Virus record (IMG/VR): IMGVR_UViG_3300010970_000150
Location: 24,288 to 88,287 of that record
Strand: one strand, 5' to 3'
DNA: 64,000 bases
From: a virus
Shown here: piece after piece, positions 23,841 through 34,400 of the stretch
Layout: every line of letters starts with the position of its first letter
Position numbering within the stretch: the stretch's first letter is position 1
Notes under the pieces: model-generated
Told to the model about the DNA's origin: nothing
Seen by the model: the letters and a program-made list of their open reading frames with translations, nothing else
The model's database searches: none
Program-made: the position numbers and the translations under genes

Positions 23841-26143
23841 TGCCTAATGAATTCCTAAAGGACGGAGATATCAGTTTTGTCGGGCTTAACAGCCGTGACA
23901 ATCCTGCATCTTTGTCTGCTGGAATTGTTAGCAGGTCTCAGAATTTCAGAATGGATAGGGGTGTTGCAACCGCAAGAAAAGGTCTGCAACGCAAGACTAT
24001 TGGCTCTTTGGTTGGGCAAACCATCTACGGCACAGGCACATACATCCTTTCTTCTGGACAAGAAGTTATTGTTATTGTTGTTGCAGATGGTCTATACAGT
24101 TACAACCCGCAGACAGAAATTCTTTCCTCAAAGGTCTATTTCCCTAGCAGGGTAACAGGGAAGACGCTTTCATCTTCTGATTCGCTTACTGTTACAGTTA
24201 CATCAGCCGCCCACGGACTGCTGGCTGGTGCAAGTGTGTATGTAGAATGCAGTAGCGTAGGGTATACTGGATTGTTTGTTGTTTCATCTGTTGCAACAAA
24301 CACATTCACCTACACAATGCCCTCTGTTGCAAGTGCAGGGGCTGTGTCTGGTGTTGCCTGTAGTTATAGTGCCGCACAGTTAGTTACTACCCCAGACGGC
24401 TGTGATGTCTGTAATGCGTTTGACAAGGTTTTTATCAGTCGTGGCTTTGATAAGCGTCCGTTGATGTGGGACTTAAATGTAACCATAACTGCCCTTCCTG
24501 TTTCTCCTTCTTCTGGTCACCAGTTCCCTAACTGCTCTGGTCTGATGTTCTATGCAAATAGACTTATTGCCCTAGGAAAGCACCACAACGAGCCAACTGC
24601 ACTCAGAAACTACGACACAGTTTCCGTAAGCAACTTCCTAGATTATGAAATGTGGGATGCCCTTGATGCGTTCACCATCAACAATGGCGGCAACGACCAA
24701 ATAGTTAGCATCTCTCCGTGGACTCTTAATGAGTTCTTGGTGTTTATGCGTAACAGCATCTTCTATATTGGCGTTGGAACTAGTAGGTATATATCTGGAG
24801 ATGCTCTTTCGGCAGACTCGTATGTTAGAACCCTTGCTACGGACATCGGCTGTTCGGCACGAAAGTCAGTCGTACAGGCTGGCGGTGGCGTGTTCTTCCT
24901 ATCTGACAGCGGTGTTTACTTCCTCCAGCCTCAACCCGCTTCTGCGGAGTCGATGAAGTTGCTGACTATGGCTGACCCAATCTCAGCCCCGATTGACAAT
25001 GTTATCCAGCGTATCAACAAAAACTATGCCTACCGAGCCGTTGCTACTTATTGGAACAATCGCTATTACCTTGCAGTTCCGCTTGACGATAGTACTGTCA
25101 ATAATACTGTACTTGTATACAATTTTATTCTGAGGCAATGGGAGTCGGTTGATACATATCCTACGCTGGTAACTACAAAAAATCCCCTTACGGCTGATGT
25201 TTGGCAGTTTGGTGGCACTTATCCAAATTATATAAATAACGGGGATATATATATTCAAATTACTAAAAATTCTGCACTTCCTAATCACGGACTTGCTGTT
25301 AATGATTATGTAACTGTAAATTTTGCCAATGATTCTTATTCTGGAGCAACACTTGTTGTCGGGAAGCATCCACCTAACGGAACATACAAAGTATTAAGTG
25401 GACAGCCGTTTTCTGATGTATATTTTACAATTAAGATTCCATTAGACTCATTTGAGTCTCTTCCGTTTACTGGAAGTTACACGACTCCAAGTTATATTTA
25501 CACCTCTGGACTTAATCCTACCTTTTCAAAGGCAGAGTCTGTTTCGCTTAAAGATTTCATTGTTGCTAAGAAAAACAATCAAAGACGGATGTTCTTAATT
25601 GATAATGTGCAAGGCGTATTCTTGACAGAAGAACTAGATTATGATGAGTTCGGAGATTCTATTGGAAACCCAGTTCTTCCAAATCCTATAACTGGCGTTG
25701 ACACTTTAGCAAACATTGCACTTGGGTTATACGGAAACCTTATTTTGGTTTCATCCCTTACGGAAAGCGGTGCTCCTAACCCTAATGTAATTATTCTTGA
25801 GGCTTTGGCGTTTAGCAAAAATGCTATTAACGCAGTTCTTGAAACAAGGCAGTATTCATTTAATGGAATAAACGACAAGCGTTTCAGTTCCTACGAGGCA
25901 AACCTTCTAACCTCTGGCGGTGAATACATTGAAACATATGTAAATGTTCTTAACCCAGATATTTCCGTAAAGGTAGACGCACTAGGCTCTTCTTCACTTG
26001 AAGACCACAACAGAAGTAATCCTATTAGGAAAACAGGTTCTCACGCATCCATTAAGTTCATCTCTTACTCTAAGAGACCCTCTATTCGCTCTGCCTTTAT
26101 TTACGCCAAGCAACAAAACAAAAACAATTTAAACAAACAATAA
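23840..26143 (+). CDS. tail stabilisation protein (tail tubular B / P22 gp10-like)
   Basis: 767 residues, beta-rich throughout, with propeller-like blades, for example LMFYANRLIALG and PWTLNEFLVFMRNSIFYIG, and RAVATYWNNRYYLAV. Residues about 115-175 carry an inserted module (VTVTSAAHGLLAGASVYVE, YTGLFVVSSVATNTFTYTM), also found in the next protein. Length and place fit the hexameric tail-nozzle/stabilisation proteins of podoviruses, which join the adaptor to fibre proteins. It is probably a structural protein of the short tail. Confidence 0.8.
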   Translation: MPNEFLKDGDISFVGLNSRDNPASLSAGIVSRSQNFRMDRGVATARKGLQRKTIGSLVGQTIYGTGTYILSSGQEVIVIVVADGLYSYNPQTEILSSKVYFPSRVTGKTLSSSDSLTVTVTSAAHGLLAGASVYVECSSVGYTGLFVVSSVATNTFTYTMPSVASAGAVSGVACSYSAAQLVTTPDGCDVCNAFDKVFISRGFDKRPLMWDLNVTITALPVSPSSGHQFPNCSGLMFYANRLIALGKHHNEPTALRNYDTVSVSNFLDYEMWDALDAFTINNGGNDQIVSISPWTLNEFLVFMRNSIFYIGVGTSRYISGDALSADSYVRTLATDIGCSARKSVVQAGGGVFFLSDSGVYFLQPQPASAESMKLLTMADPISAPIDNVIQRINKNYAYRAVATYWNNRYYLAVPLDDSTVNNTVLVYNFILRQWESVDTYPTLVTTKNPLTADVWQFGGTYPNYINNGDIYIQITKNSALPNHGLAVNDYVTVNFANDSYSGATLVVGKHPPNGTYKVLSGQPFSDVYFTIKIPLDSFESLPFTGSYTTPSYIYTSGLNPTFSKAESVSLKDFIVAKKNNQRRMFLIDNVQGVFLTEELDYDEFGDSIGNPVLPNPITGVDTLANIALGLYGNLILVSSLTESGAPNPNVIILEALAFSKNAINAVLETRQYSFNGINDKRFSSYEANLLTSGGEYIETYVNVLNPDISVKVDALGSSSLEDHNRSNPIRKTGSHASIKFISYSKRPSIRSAFIYAKQQNKNNLNKQ

Positions 26144-26144
26144 T

Positions 26145-27383
26145 ATGTCCCAACTTTCTAAAGGAGATACATTTGCTGACGGACAGCAACTCACAGCCGC
26201 CAGACTTAACCAACTCGTTGACTCTGGTCAAGTTCTTGTCGGTGCTATTACAGAGCAGACGGCTGTCACCGCTAACACCCTAGAGGCTACCGATGCAATC
26301 CTTGTGAGCGATGCTGGTGTGCTTAAAAAGGCTACTATTGGAGATGTAATTGGCTCTGGGCTTCCTATTACGGCTTCTTCTGTTACAACATCTGCTATCA
26401 ATGGTGCTCCTAATGCTGATGTAATTCTTACGCCAAACGATGCTGTTGTTGCTACAAGCAAGGTATTTACATCTGCTGATGGAATTACTGCTGTTGTTAC
26501 CTCTGTTGCTCACGCTCTTGAAACAGGACAAGTTGTTAACATCACAGCCAGCATTGCGGATTACAGCGGATTATATGCTATCACAGTTCTAACAGTAGAC
26601 ACTTTTAGTTACAAGATTAGACAAACTACACCTGTTGCCGCTAGCGGAACTTGTTCTTATACAAGAAAAGGAACTGAATTGGTTAAAGGAAGTAAGTCTT
26701 CTTTGTATAATTCTTATGTTGGTGGTTCTAGTACAATTGAAGGTTCTCAAATTGTTAGAGGAAATGAAAGCATTGATGGAAATCTAGATGTCGTTGGAAC
26801 GATGTCGGTCAAGGGGCAATCTACATTTACGCTTGCCCCTATGCTTGGGACTACTGCGATTAATCCACGCCTTGACTACTTTGTTCAAACCAGAACACAG
26901 GGACAATTTACTTCTGGATGGGGTGGTCTTCAGAATCTTGCTAATATATATGGCACTAAAATTACGCCACTTAACATTACATTTACTCCACAAAAGGCTG
27001 GAAACAAGGTTCTCCTTACTTGGACTATTTTTGGAGAATGTCAATATGGTTCATTTAATGTATTTCTTGTGACTAGAACTCCTAATTCTGGCGTTGGTGC
27101 TGGTGTTGCTGTTGCACTCCCAGACTCTGTTGACTCATCTAATAATACTTGGTCAGGCGTTTCTACATATTATGATGGAAGCGATGACCAGACACCACAA
27201 GTTATTACTGTAAAAATTATTGATAATAACACCCTAGATGTTGATTGCACTTATGCTGTTCATTTTAGGGCTTCGGCTAACGGAACTAATACTTTCTTTT
27301 TAAATAGAACCGTTACTAGTACTGGCAGTTTTAGTCACAACTCTGGTATGTCCCTAGGACACGCTCACGAAATCTATATTTAA
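26145..27383 (+). CDS. tail fibre/spike protein
   Basis: 412 residues. The N-terminal part (FADGQQLTAARLNQLVDSG, AILVSDAGVLKKATIGDV) resembles fibre N-termini that attach to the tail. It includes the same inserted module as the protein before (VTSVAHALETGQVVNI, YSGLYAITVLTVDTFSYK). The C-terminal 180 residues are beta-rich and probably receptor-facing, ending in a SLGHAHEIYI motif like a trimer tip. It would decide host range. The assignment rests on composition, modules and position. Confidence 0.72.
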   Translation: MSQLSKGDTFADGQQLTAARLNQLVDSGQVLVGAITEQTAVTANTLEATDAILVSDAGVLKKATIGDVIGSGLPITASSVTTSAINGAPNADVILTPNDAVVATSKVFTSADGITAVVTSVAHALETGQVVNITASIADYSGLYAITVLTVDTFSYKIRQTTPVAASGTCSYTRKGTELVKGSKSSLYNSYVGGSSTIEGSQIVRGNESIDGNLDVVGTMSVKGQSTFTLAPMLGTTAINPRLDYFVQTRTQGQFTSGWGGLQNLANIYGTKITPLNITFTPQKAGNKVLLTWTIFGECQYGSFNVFLVTRTPNSGVGAGVAVALPDSVDSSNNTWSGVSTYYDGSDDQTPQVITVKIIDNNTLDVDCTYAVHFRASANGTNTFFLNRTVTSTGSFSHNSGMSLGHAHEIYI

Positions 27384-27808
27384 TGACACTTGGTGACCTC
27401 ATCGACTACATCAAGACGAACCGCAACAAGGGTCGTGGGGAAGCCTTTGGCTGGTCGGACGATGAGTTGATTACCTACCTACATTGGGCTGACACCTTCC
27501 AGTACCTGTTTGTTGTATCGGATGAAAATGGCTTTGCTGGGTGTTCTATAATGTACCCAGTAGCCGTCCCTGCCGAGGGCGAGCAAGCAGAACTAATGAC
27601 TTTTAAGGCAAATATCCCTCTTTCTGAGGAAGGTACTGCCGCCCTATGTATAATGGACTTTGTGGCATCCACACCTGAGGCAAAGAAAAGCCTTGTAACC
27701 CAACTTAAAGAACGCTACCCAAACTGGGAAAAGCAGGAAAAGTTGGCTTTGAGGTTTGGTGTAGTAAAGAAACTCTCTAACAAATACATAAACCTTTTAA
27801 CTACTTAA
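27383..27808 (+). CDS. possible GNAT-fold internal/tail-region protein, 141 aa
   Basis: TAATG junction. Helix-strand layout with DELITYLHWADTFQYLFVVSDENGFAG and a late ALRFGVVKKLSNKYINLL. Proteins of this size and pattern, with an acyltransferase-like fold, are common next to ejection-protein genes in podoviruses, but the acetyl-CoA-binding motif (R/Q-x-x-G-x-G/A) is not visible. So the enzymatic function is uncertain. Confidence 0.55.
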   Translation: MTLGDLIDYIKTNRNKGRGEAFGWSDDELITYLHWADTFQYLFVVSDENGFAGCSIMYPVAVPAEGEQAELMTFKANIPLSEEGTAALCIMDFVASTPEAKKSLVTQLKERYPNWEKQEKLALRFGVVKKLSNKYINLLTT

Positions 27809-27812
27809 TATA

Positions 27813-28889
27813 ATGGGAAGCAAAAAAATCTCCGCACCCCCTCCTCGTAACTACGCTCAGGAAATGAAGGATGCCATCAACGCTCAAATCGAAATCCAGC
27901 CTAAGTTGCTGGCTAGCGAGAGAGAGTACCAGCCGCAGTACCAGAAACTCCAGCAGGAGATGATGGACAACCAACTGAAGTTCCAAGCGGAATCCTACGG
28001 CAAGTTCATCCCTCAGGCGGCTGAACTGAGCAGTCAGTACGCTACGGCTATGTCCCCTGTGTACGGACAGATTGGCGAGTCTGCTATGGGGGCTTACAGG
28101 CGTGGTATGGGGGCTGAGACTATGGGTCTGTACGATACGATGGCTCAGCAGGCTCAAGAAGGTCTTCAGGCTGGTTCTGGGCTTACTGCTCAAATGACTC
28201 AGCAGTCCCAGCAGGCGGCTAGGGCGGCAATGGCGGCTAGGGGTCTCACAGGCAATCAAGCAGTCGCTCAAGAGGTTCTAGGTAGTTACAATATGGGTGT
28301 GGCTCGTGAGGATAGGGCTAGACAGTACGCTCAAAGCACCTACGGACTAGGAGCACAGAATGCTCAGCAGGCTATGGGCAGTTACGGCAGTCAAATGCTT
28401 ACTCAGGCTAATGCTTACTCCCCTGCTAATATGTACGGCTCTGCCTACAATATGTCTCAGGGACTTGGTGCTCAAATCTTTCAACCTGAATCCCAATACA
28501 ACTCTGCTCTTATTGGTGCTAACCGCCAAGAGGCTATGCAAGTCAAGATGGCTAACCAACAGGCTAGCAATTCCTTTACCTCTGGTCTTATGGGTATGGG
28601 CGGTGCTATCATTGGCGGTATGGCTACTGGCGGTACTGGATTCTTTGCTAAGCCTCCCGTTCCTTGTTGGGTTGCTAGAGAAGTCTATGGAGAAGAAAAC
28701 CCCAAATGGCTCTTCTTCCGTGAATGGCTTGAGACATCTGCTCCTAAGTGGTTTCATCAACTGTACCTTGAAGAAGGCGAGCAGTTCGCTGAATACATTA
28801 AGAACAAGCCTTTCCTCAAGGCTATCATCAGGCTTTGTATGGATGCGGTTATCAAGTTGAACTACAACTCTAATCAAATCCCTGCCTAA
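27813..28889 (+). CDS. internal virion (ejection) protein, 358 aa
   Basis: The first 250 residues are Gln/Ala/Met-rich helix (AQQAQEGLQAGSGLTAQMTQ, AARAAMAARGLTGNQAVAQE), followed by a Gly-rich hydrophobic stretch (LMGMGGAIIGGMATGGTG), which may insert in membrane. The C-terminal 80 residues form a compact domain, beginning PCWVAREVYGEENPKWLFF and ending FLKAIIRLCMDAVI, often seen at the end of phage virion proteins. Composition and place between tail and very large proteins point to an ejection protein that helps DNA cross the cell envelope. Confidence 0.75.
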   Translation: MGSKKISAPPPRNYAQEMKDAINAQIEIQPKLLASEREYQPQYQKLQQEMMDNQLKFQAESYGKFIPQAAELSSQYATAMSPVYGQIGESAMGAYRRGMGAETMGLYDTMAQQAQEGLQAGSGLTAQMTQQSQQAARAAMAARGLTGNQAVAQEVLGSYNMGVAREDRARQYAQSTYGLGAQNAQQAMGSYGSQMLTQANAYSPANMYGSAYNMSQGLGAQIFQPESQYNSALIGANRQEAMQVKMANQQASNSFTSGLMGMGGAIIGGMATGGTGFFAKPPVPCWVAREVYGEENPKWLFFREWLETSAPKWFHQLYLEEGEQFAEYIKNKPFLKAIIRLCMDAVIKLNYNSNQIPA

Positions 28890-28894
28890 TTTTT

Positions 28895-31456
28895 ATGGCT
28901 AAAACTTTTGGACAGTATACTGGTGGCATCCAACCCATCCAAGGCATCAGCGAATTCGGTGCTCAGCAAGCGGCTAGCATAGAGCGTACTATGGGCGGTC
29001 TTGCTAATACCATTACTAAGACCTATGATACACTCAACCAGCAGGAAGAAGAGAACTCCGCTAACAAGGAACTGATTAAAGGTCAGTCTGGAAACCTTGC
29101 CGCTATCAAGAAGTTGATGGATGCCAATCCTGACACCAAGGATAGTCCTTTGTCTCAGAGCATCACCGAAATGATTGCCAAGTTGGATTCCGCTGGTGAC
29201 CTCAATCGTGGACAACTCAAGGGACTCCTGAAGTCCTCTGAAGTCTTCACATCCCAGTTGCCCCTTACGATGCAGTTGCAGGATAAGGCGTTCTTGGCTC
29301 AGACTACTGCTGGCGTTCAGAAGGCTCTTGCGGCTCTCAAGAATCAGACAGTCAAGGATAGCAAAGGCTACGACATTCCTGTTCCTAGTTTTGCTGGTGG
29401 AAGCCCTGAGAAGTACCAGAAAGACCTACAGACCTTTTTTGAACAACACAAGAAGGACAACCCTGAGGTTCAACTTGATGTTGGCAAGGCTGTCAGAGAT
29501 TCCGTTCAACTTCAAATCCAGCGGTTCACTAATGACCCTGACCTGACCAAGGCTGACCCCACTTACAAGCAACACCTAATCAGAGGCTTTGAAGCCCTCA
29601 GCAAGCGTGATGCACTTACCGACAAACTTGCAACTCAGTCCTCTGAAGAGTATGGTACTGGTGAAAATATTATGGGGCAAGTTGGTGATATTGCAACACA
29701 GGACAAACTTGCTACTTCAGCCCCTGCTGACATCCGCAGGGGAGAACTTGCGGCTGACGCTTTAGAGGCTCAGCGTAAGGCTGGAAATCTTCCCCCTGTT
29801 GCTGGCGTTACACCTGAAACTGTTAATGTTGGTGAGCCGCTATCTGCCGTTCAAAAGGCTATAAACGCAGGAAAGCCTGTTTTTGAAGAACTTAATAAAG
29901 CAAAAGCAGACCTTGAAAAGTCTGATGATAAGATTACTCGTGATTTCACATACAAGAATGGAGAGTATGTTGACAAGAATGGAAAGGCTGGAGGTTACGC
30001 TGATGCAAAAGCAAAAAGAGATGCACTAAGAGAAAAAGTCGGCACTCTCACAAAGAAATACAATGACATTAAAATTGGAGATTTCCAAGACGATGTTCCT
30101 ACTAGGGCTGAAGAAGAAATCCTTGCCGCAAATCAACTTACAGAAGAAGGAAAGTTTAAGGCTATGGTTGGAGTTAAGGCTGATAAATTTGAAAAGAAAT
30201 ACCTTGAAGAGTTGTTGCTTGATGTAAAGAAAGGTGGCTATGTTGGCTTTGGAGATAGAATGGCTCAAAATGCCGTTGGCAATGAACGACTAACAAACGA
30301 AGTTTTTAGAGACCCTGATGTTGAAAGATTTGCTGGCAGGCGTTCGTCAATAGAGGCAATGGATGAAGTCACAAAAAAGAGACAAGATTTATTTAAATGG
30401 GTTGGAGAACTTAGAGACAAGCAAGGACTTGGACTGACGGAAGGTGGCAAGGATATTCGTCCTGCTCAAAAACTTGCCGTTCTTAGCGAACTTGAAAAAA
30501 GGATTTCAGACATTGATAAGCGTCTTGCAAATCCTGTTCCCGCTAAAATTGTGACTCCTGCCGATGCAAGAGCACAAGCCGCTGGCATTGTTGCTGGAGG
30601 GGAAGCCCCAGCCGCTGAAGCACCCAAGCCTGACATCTATGCGATGGGCTTTGATTATAAGATGACAATTCCGGGGGTCTTTGTTAATGAAAGACCTCTC
30701 ACCTACGATGAAGAGAGAGAAGGAGTTCGCAAGTGGTTTGAAGAAAATCACAATGGCGTTGTTCCTACTACTATTGATTCTATCTATAAGACTATCAGAC
30801 CTGAAGCGGCTCTCAAATTTGCAAAAGGTCCGAATGGAGAAAATCTAATGCACACAGATAAGGGTTGGACGCAGATGACCCAATTGACTCAGCCTAAGGG
30901 TATGACCAGCGAAGAGCAAAGTGACGAAACTCTCTTTAAGTTTGGTCAAGTTGTTAATGGAAGAAGAGAACCTATGGAGGCTGTTAAGGGTTCTGGCATT
31001 ATGGTAGTTGGAAACTTTGGTGGAGGAAAGAAAAGAGCCGAAGCGTTTGCACAGAACCTTCAGGATGTAGCCACCCTTCAGGAATCCATTCCTGCACTTA
31101 TAGAAATGTTTAAGAAACCCGGTCACTCAATCAGTATATTGAATCAAAAAGAACACGGCATTGCTATGTCTCACTTGGCAAAGATTCGTGCCGCCATTCG
31201 TGTTGAAACTGTCGGAACTGGACCAGTTGCTCTTCCTGAACACGAAATGATTAACAAACGCCTTGGTGACCCCAATGCCACCCTTACCTTTGACACAACT
31301 GAAATTGCTAAATTGCAAGAGATTCTTAATACAGGCAAAAGCAATTTACAGAGACAGGGCGTTGGGCTTAATGTTACCTTTAGACCTCCCTCTAAAAACG
31401 GACAAAATCCTGTACAGCAAAATAGAGTTGCCAATGCCATCAGCAGAGGTAACTAA
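28895..31456 (+). CDS. internal virion (ejection) protein, 853 aa
   Basis: Long helical, charged protein with coiled-coil segments (TITKTYDTLNQQEEENSANKE, AKADLEKSDDKITRDF, KREALREKVGTLTKKY-like). The central part is Ala/Pro linked (PADARAQAAGIVAGGEAPAA). The C-terminal third looks more folded (FKFGQVVNGRREPMEAV, MLKKPGHSISI-like). Together with its neighbours it resembles the T7 gp15 class of ejected proteins by size, helical content and location. No enzymatic motif is seen. Confidence 0.7.
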   Translation: MAKTFGQYTGGIQPIQGISEFGAQQAASIERTMGGLANTITKTYDTLNQQEEENSANKELIKGQSGNLAAIKKLMDANPDTKDSPLSQSITEMIAKLDSAGDLNRGQLKGLLKSSEVFTSQLPLTMQLQDKAFLAQTTAGVQKALAALKNQTVKDSKGYDIPVPSFAGGSPEKYQKDLQTFFEQHKKDNPEVQLDVGKAVRDSVQLQIQRFTNDPDLTKADPTYKQHLIRGFEALSKRDALTDKLATQSSEEYGTGENIMGQVGDIATQDKLATSAPADIRRGELAADALEAQRKAGNLPPVAGVTPETVNVGEPLSAVQKAINAGKPVFEELNKAKADLEKSDDKITRDFTYKNGEYVDKNGKAGGYADAKAKRDALREKVGTLTKKYNDIKIGDFQDDVPTRAEEEILAANQLTEEGKFKAMVGVKADKFEKKYLEELLLDVKKGGYVGFGDRMAQNAVGNERLTNEVFRDPDVERFAGRRSSIEAMDEVTKKRQDLFKWVGELRDKQGLGLTEGGKDIRPAQKLAVLSELEKRISDIDKRLANPVPAKIVTPADARAQAAGIVAGGEAPAAEAPKPDIYAMGFDYKMTIPGVFVNERPLTYDEEREGVRKWFEENHNGVVPTTIDSIYKTIRPEAALKFAKGPNGENLMHTDKGWTQMTQLTQPKGMTSEEQSDETLFKFGQVVNGRREPMEAVKGSGIMVVGNFGGGKKRAEAFAQNLQDVATLQESIPALIEMFKKPGHSISILNQKEHGIAMSHLAKIRAAIRVETVGTGPVALPEHEMINKRLGDPNATLTFDTTEIAKLQEILNTGKSNLQRQGVGLNVTFRPPSKNGQNPVQQNRVANAISRGN

Positions 31457-31464
31457 TAATTTAT

Positions 31465-34400
31465 ATGCCTGAAGAACTCTACAATACTCCTTCTAACAAC
31501 AGCGGCGTGGCAAGTGGCTGGCTGGCTGTTAATGGAGTTGGACAACAAGACCAAGCCCTTCAGGGAATGAATGAAGATACAAAGGCTTACATTGAGACGC
31601 TTCCTCCCTCAGAAAGACAAAAGGCTATTGATGAGTTCAATGCCCCCCTTTCAGGTATGGAGGTTTACGAAGCCCTGAAGCAAAGCCCTGATTTCAAGCC
31701 CACGCACGAGGAGTACACCAAGTACCTCGCTTACGACAAGGAACATAAAACTTCCGTCCTTGAAGGTCTTGGTATGCTCGGTGAGGGTATGAGTGCCGTT
31801 ATGGGTGACTTAGGTAAGGCGGCTGGTGCTGTCATTGACCATCCTATGTCTGGGCTGGCAAAAGCCCCTGCATCCCTCATTGAGGCGTTTGCACAGGGTA
31901 CTCGCAACCTCTATGGTATGGTGGCTCAGTCTGCTAGCCCTGATAGCGTGTTGTTCAAGATGAAGAACGCTCTTGCTGGCGATGGTACTGTTGACGGCTA
32001 CAATCAATTCCTAGAGGCTCGTAAGTTCAATAAACATTCTGCGGCTCTTGCTGAAGGCAAGGAGACCCTAGTTATGGACAAGGATGTCATTGACCACGAC
32101 CTCACTTTGGCGATGTCTTATATCGCTGACCCTACACTATTTATTCCGTTTGGCAATGCGGCTTCTGCGGCTATGAAGGCTGTTGGTATGGGCGAGAAGA
32201 TTGCCCTTATGGGTGGCAGAGCCGCTTCTATTAAGGCGGCTGTCATTGGTGGCGGCTTGAAGTGGGGCGTTGGTGCTCCCATTGAAGCACTTGCTAGTGT
32301 CACCAGAGGTACAATTGAAAGAGGTGCGGCTCTTGGTGGTGCTGTCTTAGAAACCACTACAGGCATCTCTGCGGCTGAACTCAAGGCTACGGCTAAACTT
32401 TCTGCCGCTGGTACGACCACGGCTTCTGCTCTTGGTGGTCATATTCCTATTATCTCTGATATCAGCAACACCTATGTTGCGGCTGGTGCGGCTAGAGGCT
32501 TTGGTGAAGCCATTGGTGCTGTTGGTGAACAGATTCAGAAACAAGGCTTTAATCGTGGATACAACTCTTTTGCTCGTGAGGCTTTTGAGCAGACAAAAGG
32601 TCTTTCTCCCCACGCCAAGGGACTCCTGAAAGTACTTGATGCCGTTGACCCTATGTTCTCATATGGCTATGGTACGGCTGTTGGTGCTGGACACGGAGCA
32701 CTCATTGGTGGCACTCTTGGATACCTGAACGCTGGAGAAGAAGGTATGTACCACGGAATGGGTGCTGGTATTGCCCTTGGTGCTACTGGTGCTGTGGGTG
32801 GCAGGATGTTTGCTGATGTTGCTGGTGGCACTAAGATGGCTAGAGCAGAAATTCAAGGAGGCTTTGTCATTGAAAATATGAGGGCTGACAAGCACATCAA
32901 CTTAGAGGCTACTGAACTCTACCTTGAACTGGCTACTCGCAATGGAGACAGGGCTGGTGCTTTGCAAGTCATTGGAGGTCTAGACAGAGTTGCTCCTGAT
33001 ATGAGACTCATCCTTGGAAATGTAGAAAGCCAAAAGAAACTTCTTCAATCCAAAGGACTTAACGAACACGGACATAAGGTTGACCCTAAGACTGGAAAGG
33101 TTGAAATGCGTAATGGAAAGCCTATTGAATACGAAGCCCCCCTTGCTGGCTTCTATGGTGGTGAAGGTTTTGTTATGCACACCGACAGAGATGGCAACGG
33201 CAAACAACAGGTCACAGTTGTGATTAACACAGACGCTCTTGCTAGTGGCAAAAAGAATGTGATGCACCACGAACTTTTCCACGCTGTCTTCAAGACAACG
33301 ATTATGGAGAAGATGTTCAGAGACAACTTTGCTGAGGCTATCCTTGGAAAGTTTGATGCTAATGGCATTAAAGTCAAGGACTCTGAAATTAACCCCAAGG
33401 AGTTCAAGGCATTTGTTACACGAGAACTTGCTAACACAGTAGACCCTGCTACGAATAAGAAACTTGCTCCTGCTGAACTGACTAGAAGACTTAAAGAGTT
33501 CGATTATCACCTTGCTGAATATCAGAAGGCTGGAACTACGGCTAAGATGAATCCTGACTCTGCCAAGGCTCTTAACTATCTTGTTGAAGAATTTGGTGCT
33601 CACTACGCTACACAATTTATGAAGGGTAAGCCTGTTGACTATCTGTTCAGAGGAGCAGAGTACACAGGTATGCAAGGCGTTATGGACAGACTCCACAACG
33701 GATTCCTAGACTTCTGGCAGGGTCAGACTGGTAGGCAGAACCCAACCTTTGGAGACTTTACAGCCAAGGGCTTTGATGAATCGTTTGCACCCAATAAAGG
33801 CAAGCGTACACTCGACCAAAGAAGCCCTGCTCTTGACTATATGGTGCAAGACCTCCTGCGTTCGGTTGCTGGTAAACGCAAGGGAAGCACGAATTCTTTT
33901 GATGTTAGAACGATGTCTCCTGAGGCTCGTAACGCTTACTTCAACAGTTCTGGTATGGATGGAGTCAGGGCTTACTACGACAAGGACGGCAAACTCCGTA
34001 ATGTCACAGAGGCTCAGGTAACGGCTGAACGACTTGAAGTCGGTAAGGCTATCCACGAATCCCTGTCTAAACTTGACCCTAAGGAAACCGCAGGTCTTGC
34101 TGACTCTGACGGAAATTTTGGTTCTTCCTCTACGCTTGGCACTAAGTTTAACGACACAGTACTGGCTCACCTTGTTAAAGAAGGTCACATCAGCCAGCAA
34201 CTCGCTGAGCGTATTAAGACTGTTCAGGACATTGTCAGCGGTCAGGGTTCTAATCGTGTCTCTTATCTCTACAAAGGAGCGTCACACGAAACAGAAGTTG
34301 GTCCAAATTCCCCTCGTCTTTACGGCAAGGATGTTCCTATCACAGCCAGAGAAACAATTGTTGTTGGTTACAAGATTACAATTAAAAAGGACGGCACTAT

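Noticed and set aside
27383-27808. Definite acetyltransferase
   Set aside because: The acetyl-CoA binding motif is not visible, so only a possible fold is given.
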